NCBI RefSeq assembly: GCF_014648895.1
Contig: NZ_BMRZ01000001.1
Location: 620,001-684,000, forward strand
Reading direction: 5' to 3'
Length of the DNA stretch: 64,000 nt
From: Streptomyces tanashiensis
Lineage (GTDB): Bacteria > Actinomycetota > Actinomycetes > Streptomycetales > Streptomycetaceae
Shown here: piece by piece, positions 52,602 through 60,330 of the stretch
Layout of the letters: each line of letters starts with the position of its first letter
Numbering within the stretch: position 1 is the first letter of the stretch
Position numbers and translations under genes: made by a program
Notes under the pieces: model-generated
The model's input: only the letters and a program-made list of their open reading frames with translations
Database searches by the model: none
What the model was told of the DNA's origin: nothing

Positions 52602-53447
52602 ATGGACCTCAGTGCCGAACTCAGTGAATTCCTGCGCTCCCGCAGGGCCCGGCTGAAGCCCGAGGACGTGGGCCTGCCCGAGTTCGGGCGCCACCGTCGG
52701 GTGCCGGGCCTGCGCCGCGAGGAGCTGGCGCAGCTGGCCGGGGTGTCCGTGGCGTACTACACGAGGCTCGAACAGGGCCACGGGCGGAACGTGTCCATGG
52801 AGGTGCTCGACTCGATCGCGCGGGCGTTGCGGCTGAGCGAGGCGGAGCGGGAGCATCTCACCCGGCTGGCGAAGCCGGCGCCGGGGCGGCGGCGGCCGTC
52901 GCGGCCGCAGCGTCTGCGGCCGGGCGTGCAGCAGTTGATGGACGCGATGGCGGGGGTCCCCGCGTATGTCGTGGGGCGCCGCACGGACGTCCTCGGGTGC
53001 AACCGGATGGCCGCCGCGCTGTTCGGTGATGTCGCCGCGCTGCCGCCGGAGGAGCGCAACATCGCGCGGCTTCTCTTCCTGGGCGACAACTGCCGGGACC
53101 TGTTCGTCGACTGGGAGCAGAAGGCGTGCGAGGTCGTGAGTTTTCTGCGGCTCGACGCGGGCCGGCATCCGGACGATCCGCTGCTGTCGGCGCTGGTCGG
53201 CGAGCTGTCGGTGAAGAGCGAGCCGTTCAGGAGCCTGTGGGCGGCGCATCACGTGAAGGACAAGGGACACGGCAGCAAGCGGCTGCACCACCCGCTGGTG
53301 GGTGAGCTGACGCTGTGGTGCGAGACGCTGATGCTCGCCGACGACCCGGAGCAGTGCCTGGTGACCTTCCACGCCGAGCCGGGTTCGCCCTCGGAGGAGG
53401 CGCTGGGGCTGCTGGCCAGCTGGGGTGCGGAGCACGCCCTGCGGTGA
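52602..53447 (+). CDS. XRE/MmyB-type transcriptional regulator
   Basis: A 281-residue regulator. An N-terminal XRE helix-turn-helix ([28 protein letters not shown]) is followed by the MmyB-like ligand-binding domain ([45 protein letters not shown]). These regulators often control an adjacent oxidoreductase gene and may bind fatty-acid-like ligands. The adh gene is divergent. A bidirectional hairpin follows. Confidence 0.9.
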   Translation: MDLSAELSEFLRSRRARLKPEDVGLPEFGRHRRVPGLRREELAQLAGVSVAYYTRLEQGHGRNVSMEVLDSIARALRLSEAEREHLTRLAKPAPGRRRPSRPQRLRPGVQQLMDAMAGVPAYVVGRRTDVLGCNRMAAALFGDVAALPPEERNIARLLFLGDNCRDLFVDWEQKACEVVSFLRLDAGRHPDDPLLSALVGELSVKSEPFRSLWAAHHVKDKGHGSKRLHHPLVGELTLWCETLMLADDPEQCLVTFHAEPGSPSEEALGLLASWGAEHALR

Positions 53448-53474
53448 CGGCAGGTGACGGCAGATGACGACGGA

Positions 53475-53505
53475 CGGCGGCCCCCTCGGAGCGAGGGGGC
53501 CGCCG
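53475..53505. terminator. Bidirectional terminator
   Basis: CGGCGGCCCCCTCG and its complement (53475-53488, 53492-53505) form a 14-bp stem with a three-base loop between the convergent regulator and L,D-transpeptidase genes. Confidence 0.8.
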
Positions 53506-53523
53506 TTCTCGTCCGTGCGTGGA

Positions 53524-54777
53524 TCAGACCGCCGAGCCGGCCTTCCACTCCGACCAGCTCATGTTCCAGCCGTTGAGGCCGTTGTCCGGCTTGATCGTCT
53601 TGTCGTTGGAGTTCTTGACGATCACGACGTCACCGATGATCGAGTTGTCGAAGAGCCAGGCGGCCGTCTGGTTGGGGTCGCCGGCGCCCTTGACGTCTGC
53701 GAGGCCGACGCAGCCGTGGCTGGTGTTCACGCTGCCGAAGATCGACCGCGCGCCCCAGTAGTTGCCGTGGATGAAGGTGCCGGAGGTGGACAGGCGCATG
53801 GCGTGCGGCACGTCCTTGATGTCGTACTCGCCCTTGCCGTCGTCGTCGGTGAAGCCGACGGTGGCGCCGTTCATCCGGGTCTCCTTGAACTTCTCGGAGA
53901 TCACCATCTGACCGTTGTAGGTGGTGTTCTCCGGGGAGCCGGCGGAGATCGGGATGGTCTTGATCGTCTTGCCGTCCTGCTTGACCGTCATGGTCTTGGT
54001 GGCGACGTCGACGGTCGAGACCTGGTTGCGGCCGATCTTGAAGGTGACGGTCTTCTGCTGGACGCCGAAGACGCCGTCCGCGCCCTCGACGCCGTCGAGG
54101 TCGAGCTTCAGGGTGACGGTCGAGCCCTCGGTCCAGTACGCGTCGGGGCGGAAGTCCAGACGCGTGGAGTCGAACCAGTGGCCGACGACCTCCTGGCCGG
54201 AGCTGGAGGAGACCGTGATGCCGCCCTGGACGGCCTTCTTGTCGGTGATCGCCTTGTTGAAGTTGATCGAGACCGGCATGCCGACGCCGACGGTCGAGCC
54301 GTCCTCGGGCGTGAAGTTGCCGATGAAGCTGTTCGCCTGCGAGACGGTGGTGAACGAGGAGTTCTCGTGGGCCTCCAGGCCCGCCGCGTCGGCGGCGGTC
54401 ACGGCGATCTTGTAGACCGTGGCGCGCTTGAGCGGCCCGCTCGGCTTCCAGCTGAGGCCGTCGGCCGCTATCTCGCCCTTGACCTCGGCGCCCTCGGCCG
54501 AGGTCATGGTGACCGCGGTGAGCTTGCCCTCGGTCACGGTGACCTTGGCGTCGTTGTTGATGGAGGCGTTCTGCGCGCCGTTCTTCGGCGAGATGGTGAT
54601 CTGCGCCTTGGAGGTCTTCTGCGCGGCCGCCTCGTCGACCTGGGCCTGTGACTGCGGCGTCGCGGAACCGGAGGCGCCGCCGTCCTTGTCCCCGTCGTTG
54701 CACGCCGAGAGCACGAGTACGCCGCTGAGCACCGCGGCGGCGGCCGCCAGGCTCCTGCGGCGCTTGCCGACCGTCAT
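53524..54777 (-). CDS. L,D-transpeptidase lipoprotein
   Basis: A 417-residue lipoprotein. The signal ends in the lipobox LSAC with C26. Two Ig-like domains (about 60-165 and 170-265) precede the YkuD catalytic domain (about 270-395): HGNYWG and SHGCVGLAD with H354 and the nucleophile C356. It makes 3-3 crosslinks in peptidoglycan, or attaches proteins to it, on the outer face. A start at 54792 (AGGGAACC upstream) adds five residues; GGAGAA is well placed for the start used here. The next gene upstream on the same strand has its own terminator. Confidence 0.9.
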   Translation of the reverse strand: MTVGKRRRSLAAAAAVLSGVLVLSACNDGDKDGGASGSATPQSQAQVDEAAAQKTSKAQITISPKNGAQNASINNDAKVTVTEGKLTAVTMTSAEGAEVKGEIAADGLSWKPSGPLKRATVYKIAVTAADAAGLEAHENSSFTTVSQANSFIGNFTPEDGSTVGVGMPVSINFNKAITDKKAVQGGITVSSSSGQEVVGHWFDSTRLDFRPDAYWTEGSTVTLKLDLDGVEGADGVFGVQQKTVTFKIGRNQVSTVDVATKTMTVKQDGKTIKTIPISAGSPENTTYNGQMVISEKFKETRMNGATVGFTDDDGKGEYDIKDVPHAMRLSTSGTFIHGNYWGARSIFGSVNTSHGCVGLADVKGAGDPNQTAAWLFDNSIIGDVVIVKNSNDKTIKPDNGLNGWNMSWSEWKAGSAV

Positions 54778-54927
54778 CACACGCTTCTCCATCGTCGCCG
54801 GTTCCCTGCCAACATCTTCTATGAACGCCCATGACACCCCGTCCGGTTCCGTGACCGAACGGTTTTGTGGGGAACACCACTGATCCACACGCACGGGCGG
54901 AGCATCCGGTTCCCGGTGCCGCGCAAA

Positions 54928-54952
54928 GGCCCCGGGACGGCGTCCCGGGGCC
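54928..54952 (-). terminator. Terminator of the small acidic protein gene
   Basis: GGCCCCGGGACG and its complement flank a single base. On the minus strand the hairpin is followed by TTT, 24 bases past the stop of the gene at 54976-55314. Confidence 0.65.
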
Positions 54953-54975
54953 CGCGAACAGGGCGGATACCGGTC

Positions 54976-55314
54976 TTACGACCGGACGTCGTCTTCCTCG
55001 GCACCATCTTCCTCGCCGAGGTCCCACTCCAGCGCATCGGGGTCGTACTCGATCTCCTCGCTGCTCCAGGAGGCCTGGACCATCTCGATCCCGGGGACGT
55101 CGCGGATCAGGTCGAAGGGCTCGACGAGGTAGGCGAGCGCCTCGGCGCTGTCCTCGCGCGCGGCCTCGCGCGCGTGCACCCGCTCCTCCTCGGGCATGAA
55201 GTCGTCGCCGTCGATCCGGGCCTCGGCGGCCTCGGTCAGTTCGGCGGGTCCGTCGATCTCCAGGACGACATCGACGCGAAGGCGGACATAGCGTGCGGTC
55301 TCAGATGTGCTCAT
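54976..55314 (-). CDS. Small acidic protein, function unknown
   Basis: A 112-residue acidic soluble protein beginning MSTSETARYVRLRVDVVLEID, with a long run of charged helices and an Asp/Glu-rich C-terminus (EWDLGEEDGAEEDD). There is no signal peptide. It looks like a conserved actinobacterial protein of unknown role. No strong ribosome site is visible at 55314; an upstream ATG at 55392 would add 26 residues of poor coding character. Confidence 0.7.
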   Translation of the reverse strand: MSTSETARYVRLRVDVVLEIDGPAELTEAAEARIDGDDFMPEEERVHAREAAREDSAEALAYLVEPFDLIRDVPGIEMVQASWSSEEIEYDPDALEWDLGEEDGAEEDDVRS

Positions 55315-55425
55315 GGGTCGGAGCGTAGGGGTCCGGGGGGTCTCGGCTTTCCCGCGACCCGCTGTGTTCCGTAGCATCGGCGCACCGACCAATTCGCGGT
55401 TTCCGCAAGGGGGATCGAAATTTCC

Positions 55426-55692
55426 GTGTCCGCCGCCCGACGCCCACTGCTGACCGCCGTGACCGCGGGGACGCTGCTGTGCGCCCTGTGGTTCGTGCCG
55501 TCCGCGAACGCCACCGACCAGCAGGGCGGGGCGCGGATCGGGGTGACCCAGGACGGTCCTCTGACGGACGACGGGCGCCTGGCCGAGACGGGCCGGGACA
55601 CCACGCCGTATCTGCTGGGCGGGACGGGTTTCCTGGGGGTCGGGGCGGGTTTCGTGGCGCTGGCGATGCGCAGGCGGGGCCGCGCCTTCTGA
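55426..55692 (+). CDS. Tiny LAETG sortase substrate
   Basis: An 88-residue exported protein: signal peptide (about 1-29, ending SANAT), only about 20 mature residues (QGGARIGVTQDGPLTDDGRL), then LAETG (52-56), a hydrophobic helix and a RRRGRAF tail. LAXTG is the motif of Streptomyces class E sortases. After sorting the wall-linked part would be a peptide of about 25 residues, so it may serve as a decoy, spacer or signalling peptide. The GTG start has GGGGGAT somewhat far upstream. Confidence 0.75.
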   Translation: MSAARRPLLTAVTAGTLLCALWFVPSANATDQQGGARIGVTQDGPLTDDGRLAETGRDTTPYLLGGTGFLGVGAGFVALAMRRRGRAF

Positions 55693-55842
55693 CGTGACGC
55701 GGCGCCGGGGTCGTGACCTCCGGGGCCGCGCCTTCGAGGCGATGCGGCGCCCGGGCCGCGCCTTCTGACGTGACGCGGCGCCGGGGTCGTGACCTCCGGG
55801 GCCGCGCCTTCGAGGCGATGCGGCGCCCGGGCCGCGCCTTCC
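55677..55842. repeat. 76-bp tandem repeat, about 2.2 copies
   Basis: From the last codons of the LAETG gene to 55842 the DNA repeats with an exact 76-bp period (for example TTCTGACGTGACGCGGCGCC at 55687 and 55763). Each unit itself holds two related halves sharing GGGCCGCGCCTTC. It has no stable gene; short open frames across it are by-products. Confidence 0.9.
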
Positions 55843-55858
55843 GGCCGTGTACGCGAGG

Positions 55859-55891
55859 AAGGGCCGCCTCCGGGGATCGGGGGCGGCCCTT
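55859..55891 (-). terminator. Terminator of hutH
   Basis: AAGGGCCGCC and GGCGGCCCTT (55859-55868, 55882-55891) form a hairpin 18 bases past the hutH stop codon; it may also stop transcription from the left. Confidence 0.65.
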
Positions 55892-55908
55892 CTCGTACGG
55901 TGCCGTCG

Positions 55909-57456
55909 TTACGCCAGCGGGCCGGTGACCGGCTCGACCGCGGCGACCAGCTTCCCTTCGCGGACGAAGGCGTCGGCGGCCGCCAGGTCGGGGGCGAGGA
56001 ACCGGTCCGGGCCGGGGCCCTCGACGCCGGCCGCGCGCAGGGCGTCGATGGCGGCCTGCGAGGCGGGCGCCGGGGTCAGGCCCGTGCGGAGCTCGACGCC
56101 CCGGGTGGCGGCGTACAGCTCGACCGCGATGATCCGGTTGAGGTTGCCGATCGCGGTGCGCAGCTTGCGGGCGGCGGACCAGCCCATGGAGACGTGGTCC
56201 TCCTGCATGGCGGAGGACGGGATGGAGTCGGCGGAGGCCGGGACGGCGAGCCGCTTCATCTCGCTGACCAGGGCGGCCTGCGTGTACTGGGCGATCATCA
56301 GGCCCGAGTCGACGCCGGCGTCGTCCGCGAGGAACGGCGGGAGGCCGTGCGAGCGGTTCTTGTCGAGGAGCCGGTCGGTGCGGCGCTCGGCGATGGAGCC
56401 GAGGTCGGCGGCGGCGATCGCGAGGAAGTCGAGGACGTACGCGACGGGGGCGCCGTGGAAGTTGCCGTTGGAGGCGACGCGGCCGTCGGGCAGGACGACG
56501 GGGTTGTCGACGGCGGCGGCGAGCTCGCGCTCGGCGACGAGCCGGGCGTGGGCCATGGTGTCGCGGCCGGCGCCGGCGACCTGCGGGGCGCAGCGCACCG
56601 AGTAGGCGTCCTGGACGCGGGGGGCCTCGCCGGCCTGGGCGTGGCCGGTGAGGCCGGAGCCCTTGAGCACGGCCAGCATGTTGGCGGCGGAGGCGGCCTG
56701 GCCGGGGTGCGGGCGGATGGCGTGCAGCTCGGGCTCGAGGACCTTCTCGGTGCCGAGGAGGGCTTCGAGGGAGAGCGCGGCGGTGATGTCGGCCGACTTG
56801 TAGAGCGTGTCGAGGTCGGCGAGGGCCATGACCAGCATGCCGAGCATGCCGTCGGTGCCGTTGAGGAGGGCGAGGCCCTCCTTCTCCTTGAGCTCGACGG
56901 GGGCGATGCCGGCGGCGGCGAGGAGCTCGCCGGCGGGCTTGAGCACGCCGTCGGGGCCCTCGGCGTCGCCCTCGCCCATGAGCGCGAGGGCGCAGTGGGA
57001 GAGCGGGGCGAGGTCGCCGGAGCAGCCGAGGGAGCCGTACTCGTGGACGACCGGGGTGATGCCGGCGTTGAGGACGTCGGCCATGGTCTGGGCGACCTCG
57101 GGGCGGACGCCGGTGTGCCCGGAGGCGACGGTCTTCAGCCGGAGGAACATCAGGGCGCGCACGACCTCGCGCTCGACGCGCGGGCCCATGCCGGCGGCGT
57201 GCGAGCGGACGATGTTGCGCTGGAGCTGGGCGCGGAGCTCGTGGCTGATGTGCCGGGTGGCGAGCGCGCCGAAGCCGGTGGAGACCCCGTAGACGGGCTC
57301 GGGCTTGGCGGCGAGCGCGTCGACGATGTCCCGGGCGGCGGCCAGGGCGCGCACGGCCTCGGTCGACAGCTCGACGCGGGCGCCGTGGCGGGCGACGTCG
57401 ATGACGTCCTGCGGGGTCGTGCCGGACGTGCCGAGGACGACTGTCTGCATATCCAT
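55909..57456 (-). CDS. hutH: Histidine ammonia-lyase
   Basis: A 515-residue member of the MIO-dependent ammonia-lyases, turning L-histidine into urocanate and ammonia. YGVSTGFG near residue 57, the MIO loop and the long helical bundle (LLDKNRSHGLPPFLADDAG, SSAMQEDHVSMGWSAARK) are clear. The MIO tripeptide is Cys-Ser-Gly (145-147, in GSLGCSGDLAPLSH) rather than the usual Ala-Ser-Gly. The start at 57456 gives a standard length; an ATG at 57492 would add 12 residues. No other hut gene is nearby, as is common in Streptomyces. Confidence 0.92.
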   Translation of the reverse strand: MDMQTVVLGTSGTTPQDVIDVARHGARVELSTEAVRALAAARDIVDALAAKPEPVYGVSTGFGALATRHISHELRAQLQRNIVRSHAAGMGPRVEREVVRALMFLRLKTVASGHTGVRPEVAQTMADVLNAGITPVVHEYGSLGCSGDLAPLSHCALALMGEGDAEGPDGVLKPAGELLAAAGIAPVELKEKEGLALLNGTDGMLGMLVMALADLDTLYKSADITAALSLEALLGTEKVLEPELHAIRPHPGQAASAANMLAVLKGSGLTGHAQAGEAPRVQDAYSVRCAPQVAGAGRDTMAHARLVAERELAAAVDNPVVLPDGRVASNGNFHGAPVAYVLDFLAIAAADLGSIAERRTDRLLDKNRSHGLPPFLADDAGVDSGLMIAQYTQAALVSEMKRLAVPASADSIPSSAMQEDHVSMGWSAARKLRTAIGNLNRIIAVELYAATRGVELRTGLTPAPASQAAIDALRAAGVEGPGPDRFLAPDLAAADAFVREGKLVAAVEPVTGPLA

Positions 57457-57690
57457 ATTCAGCACCCTACGGATTGAAGACCGACATGTCACTAGTCGAC
57501 TTCGTCACCGGTCCAGAGGGAGCCGGACCCTTACAGGGAGATGATCGCCCGTCCCGCCCCGATCGGCCCGCCGGGAGCCCGCCGGCATCTCGGGACGTCC
57601 CGGCGGGCCGTGGGACCGGTGAGGGGTGCGCGGCGCCGCTAGGTTCCCCCTGACCGCCACCGACAGCTCCAGCACCTCCAGGGGAACCCC

Positions 57691-58227
57691 ATGCGCATAC
57701 GCACCGCCGCCACCGCGATGACCATGGTCGCCGCGGCCGCTCTCGGCTCCTTCGCGACCGCCGCGCCGGCCCAGGCCGCCGACCGCTACAACATCGAGAT
57801 CGACCTCGCCGACGGCAAGTGCCTCGACGTGCCCAACTCCGACTTCCGGGACCGCGTGGAGGTCCAGGAGTGGAGCTGCAACGGCACCAACGCCCAGCGC
57901 TGGGACGTCGTCTACGTGAGCAGCAAGTACTTCCAGGTGCGGGTGCACGCCAACCCGGGCCTGTGCCTGAACAACTGGAACGGCAAGGGCGCCAAGGGCG
58001 ACCCCATCATGCTCCACCCCTGCAACACCAGCAACGACTCCTGGTTCAACCAGGTCGGTTCGGGCTGGAACGACTACTTCCAGTTCCAGCCCATCGACGC
58101 CGGCTCCACCTGCGTCACCGCCTGGGGCGGCACCGCCCAGGGCGCCAAGATGAAGCTCGACACGTGCTCCAACAACAGCTACGGCTCCTACTTCGACCTG
58201 TGGAACATCGTCCACTCGGAGAACTGA
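57691..58227 (+). CDS. Secreted ricin-type beta-trefoil lectin
   Basis: A 178-residue exported protein: signal peptide (about 1-30, ending APAQAAD), then a single beta-trefoil with KCLDVPNSD, VEVQEWSCNGTNAQRWDVV, GLCLNNWNGKGAKGDPIMLHPC and MKLDTCSNNS, the Q-W and C-L-D pattern of ricin B chains. There is no catalytic domain, so it is a stand-alone carbohydrate-binding protein. The ATG has AGGGGAA upstream. It is divergent from hutH and ends four bases from the convergent GGDEF gene. Confidence 0.85.
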   Translation: MRIRTAATAMTMVAAAALGSFATAAPAQAADRYNIEIDLADGKCLDVPNSDFRDRVEVQEWSCNGTNAQRWDVVYVSSKYFQVRVHANPGLCLNNWNGKGAKGDPIMLHPCNTSNDSWFNQVGSGWNDYFQFQPIDAGSTCVTAWGGTAQGAKMKLDTCSNNSYGSYFDLWNIVHSEN

Positions 58228-58231
58228 GCCG

Positions 58232-59392
58232 TCACGGGCCGCGGCCCTCCGGGGCGTCCGGCTCCGCCGGCAGCGGGCCCGTCGGCGGCGCGTCGCGGAA
58301 GCGGCGGCGGTCCCGGGCTCCGGGGGGAGCGTCGGCGAGGCGGATGACCGTGCCGTCGCGGCCCGCCACGACGGGCTTCGACGAGCGGTCGGCCTTGGCC
58401 CGGTACTGGGCGGCGTCGGCCAGCCGGAAGAGGCGGCGGGCCGACCTGAGCGGGCCGATGGGGTCGCCGGTGGAGGCGACCCCGCAGGCCACGCCCTCGC
58501 CGAGCTCCAGCTCCGCCGCCCGTACGCACAGCTCCTCGGCGACCGCGACGACCTCGTCCGCCGTCGGACCGACGCTGAGGAGGCAGAACTCGTCGCCGCC
58601 GAGGCGGGCGGCGAGGGCGCCGGGGAGCATGGCGCCGCAGCGGGAGAGGACCGAGCCGAAGCGTTCGAGCAGGCGGTCGCCGACGGCGTGGCCGTGGGTG
58701 TCGTTGACGTGCTTGAGGCCGTTCAGGTCGCAGACCATGAGGCTCACCACGGAGCCGTCCGCCCGGTAGCGCTCGATGGCCTCGTCCAGACGGGTGTCGA
58801 CGGCCCGCCGGTTGGCCAGGCCGGTCAGCGGGTCGGTGAAGGCCAGCTTGCGGACCTCCTCCAGGCGTTCGGCCTGGGCGATGCCGGCGGCGACGACCGC
58901 CGCCAGGACCGTCGCGAAGTCGGCGTCCGCGCGGGTGAAAGGTTTCTGCTCCGGAGGGCGGGCCACGTACAGCTCGCCCCACGCGCGCCCGTGCAGCACG
59001 ATCGGGGCGACCACGCAGCAGCCGCGCCCCCGCCGCCGCAGGCCCGTCACGCGGCCGGTCGGGACGGGGTCGGCGGCCGTCTCCACCCAGGCGTCCGGCT
59101 CGCCGCCGCCCGCCCACTGCTCGTGCAGGAACTCGGTGATCTCGGGGAACTGGTGCACCGGATACGTCTCCGAGTCCGGGAACTCCTCCTCGCCCACGGC
59201 CCGGTCCCCGGCGTTCACCAGGACCTTGAGGCGGCCGTGGTCCCGCTCCCAGACGGACAGGGCGGCGAAGCTCCCGTCGAGCCCTTCACAGGCCCCGAGC
59301 GCCGCCGCCCGCCAGAACTCGCGCGGAGTGTGCGCCGCCGCCATCGCCTGCGCCAGCGCCACCACGGCCCGCAGCCGCACGTCCTCTCCCAT
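58232..59392 (-). CDS. cdgE: GAF-GGDEF diguanylate cyclase
   Basis: A 386-residue cytoplasmic protein. Residues about 15-170 are a GAF-like sensor; residues about 183-345 are a GGDEF domain with FTDPLTGLANRRA, CDLNGLKHVND and an intact GGDEF at 265-269. It should make cyclic-di-GMP, which in Streptomyces controls BldD and development. No RxxD inhibitory site precedes GGDEF. The domain layout and neighbours fit the enzyme I remember as CdgE (SCO4931); that symbol is from memory. The start codon directly follows GGAGGA, unusually close. A BldD-like box lies upstream. Confidence 0.88.
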   Translation of the reverse strand: MGEDVRLRAVVALAQAMAAAHTPREFWRAAALGACEGLDGSFAALSVWERDHGRLKVLVNAGDRAVGEEEFPDSETYPVHQFPEITEFLHEQWAGGGEPDAWVETAADPVPTGRVTGLRRRGRGCCVVAPIVLHGRAWGELYVARPPEQKPFTRADADFATVLAAVVAAGIAQAERLEEVRKLAFTDPLTGLANRRAVDTRLDEAIERYRADGSVVSLMVCDLNGLKHVNDTHGHAVGDRLLERFGSVLSRCGAMLPGALAARLGGDEFCLLSVGPTADEVVAVAEELCVRAAELELGEGVACGVASTGDPIGPLRSARRLFRLADAAQYRAKADRSSKPVVAGRDGTVIRLADAPPGARDRRRFRDAPPTGPLPAEPDAPEGRGP

Positions 59393-59436
59393 TCCTCCAG
59401 CTTAGGGAGGTTTGATCCGTTTTCCCTACCGAGACG

Positions 59437-59449
59437 TCACCGTAAGTCA
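59437..59449 (-). promoter_or_regulatory. BldD-like box in the cdgE promoter
   Basis: On the minus strand TGACTTACGGTGA fits the palindromic outline TNAC-N5-GTNA of BldD sites, 44 bases upstream of the cdgE start. BldD is known to control several cyclic-di-GMP enzymes. Two of the inner consensus bases do not match. Confidence 0.5.
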
Positions 59450-59479
59450 CATTTGGTACAAAACGGTAAGAATCGGGGA

Positions 59480-60268
59480 TCACTCGCCCGGCCAGTTCGG
59501 CTTCCGCTTCTCGTTGAACGCCGCCACGCCCTCCGCCCGGTCGCCCGAGAAGGCCACCGAGCGCCAGGCCGCGTCCTCGACCTCAAGACCCGCCCGCAGG
59601 TCCAGGCCCATGCCGAGGCGCATCGCCTTCTTCGCCGCGCGCAGACCGACCGGCGAGTTCGCCGCGATCCGCCCGGCGAGCTCCAGGGCCGCCGTCCGCG
59701 CGTCCTCCTCCAGGAGGTCGACCAGGCCGAGCTCACGGGCCTCGGCGGCCTCCACGCGGCGGGCCGTGAAGACCAGCTCGGCGGCGCGCGCCGCGCCCAC
59801 CCGGCGCGGGAGCAGCTGCGTACCGCCGCCGCCGGGGATGACGCCCACGGAGACCTCGGGGAGGCCGACGACGGCGGTCGCGTCGGCCACGATGACGTCG
59901 CAGGCGAGCGCCAGCTCGAAGCCGCCGCCGAGGGCGAAGCCGTGCACGGCGGCGACGGTCGGCATCGGCAGCTCCAGGACGCCGGTGTAGGCGGCGCGGG
60001 CGGTCGGGCGCTGGCGGACGAGCTCGGCGTCGGTGAAGGAGTTGCGCTCCTTCAGGTCGGCGCCGACGCAGAAGGCGCGGTCGTTCGAGGACGTCAGGAC
60101 GGTGACCCGGACCTCGGGGTCGGCGGCGAGGGCGTCGCAGGCGGCGCCGATGGAGCGGGCCATCTCGGAGGAGACCGCGTTCATGGCCTTGGGCCGGTCG
60201 AGGACCAGCTCCGCGACGTGACCGTCCTTCCGGATCACCACGAACTCACCAAAGCGCTGCTCGGACAT
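59480..60268 (-). CDS. Enoyl-CoA hydratase/isomerase family protein
   Basis: A 262-residue crotonase. CVGADLKER and HGFALGGGFELALACD form the CoA pocket and oxyanion hole, and LPEVSVGVIPGGGGTQLLPR gives one catalytic glutamate. The family covers hydratases, isomerases and methylglutaconyl-CoA hydratases; a role in fatty-acid or branched-chain amino-acid breakdown is likely. GGGAGGGTG precedes the ATG. A 10-bp-armed palindrome lies 23 bases upstream. Confidence 0.88.
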   Translation of the reverse strand: MSEQRFGEFVVIRKDGHVAELVLDRPKAMNAVSSEMARSIGAACDALAADPEVRVTVLTSSNDRAFCVGADLKERNSFTDAELVRQRPTARAAYTGVLELPMPTVAAVHGFALGGGFELALACDVIVADATAVVGLPEVSVGVIPGGGGTQLLPRRVGAARAAELVFTARRVEAAEARELGLVDLLEEDARTAALELAGRIAANSPVGLRAAKKAMRLGMGLDLRAGLEVEDAAWRSVAFSGDRAEGVAAFNEKRKPNWPGE

Positions 60269-60291
60269 GACCGCACACCCTCCCGGTTCAG

Positions 60292-60315
60292 GCCTGTTAA
60301 CGGCTGTTAACAGGC
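60292..60315. promoter_or_regulatory. Perfect palindrome between cya and the hydratase gene
   Basis: Arms GCCTGTTAAC and GTTAACAGGC flank GGCT. The AT-containing core stands out in GC-rich DNA and it lies 23 bases upstream of the hydratase start on its transcribed strand. It looks like a TetR-type operator; reading as a cya terminator is less likely because no T run follows. Confidence 0.5.
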
Positions 60316-60330
60316 GTTCACCGGGAGATC

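Noticed and set aside
55713..55928. Short plus-strand frame across the 76-bp repeat
   Set aside because: Its protein is an Arg/Ala-rich duplicate produced by the DNA repeat, with no ribosome site, and it runs into the hutH terminator.
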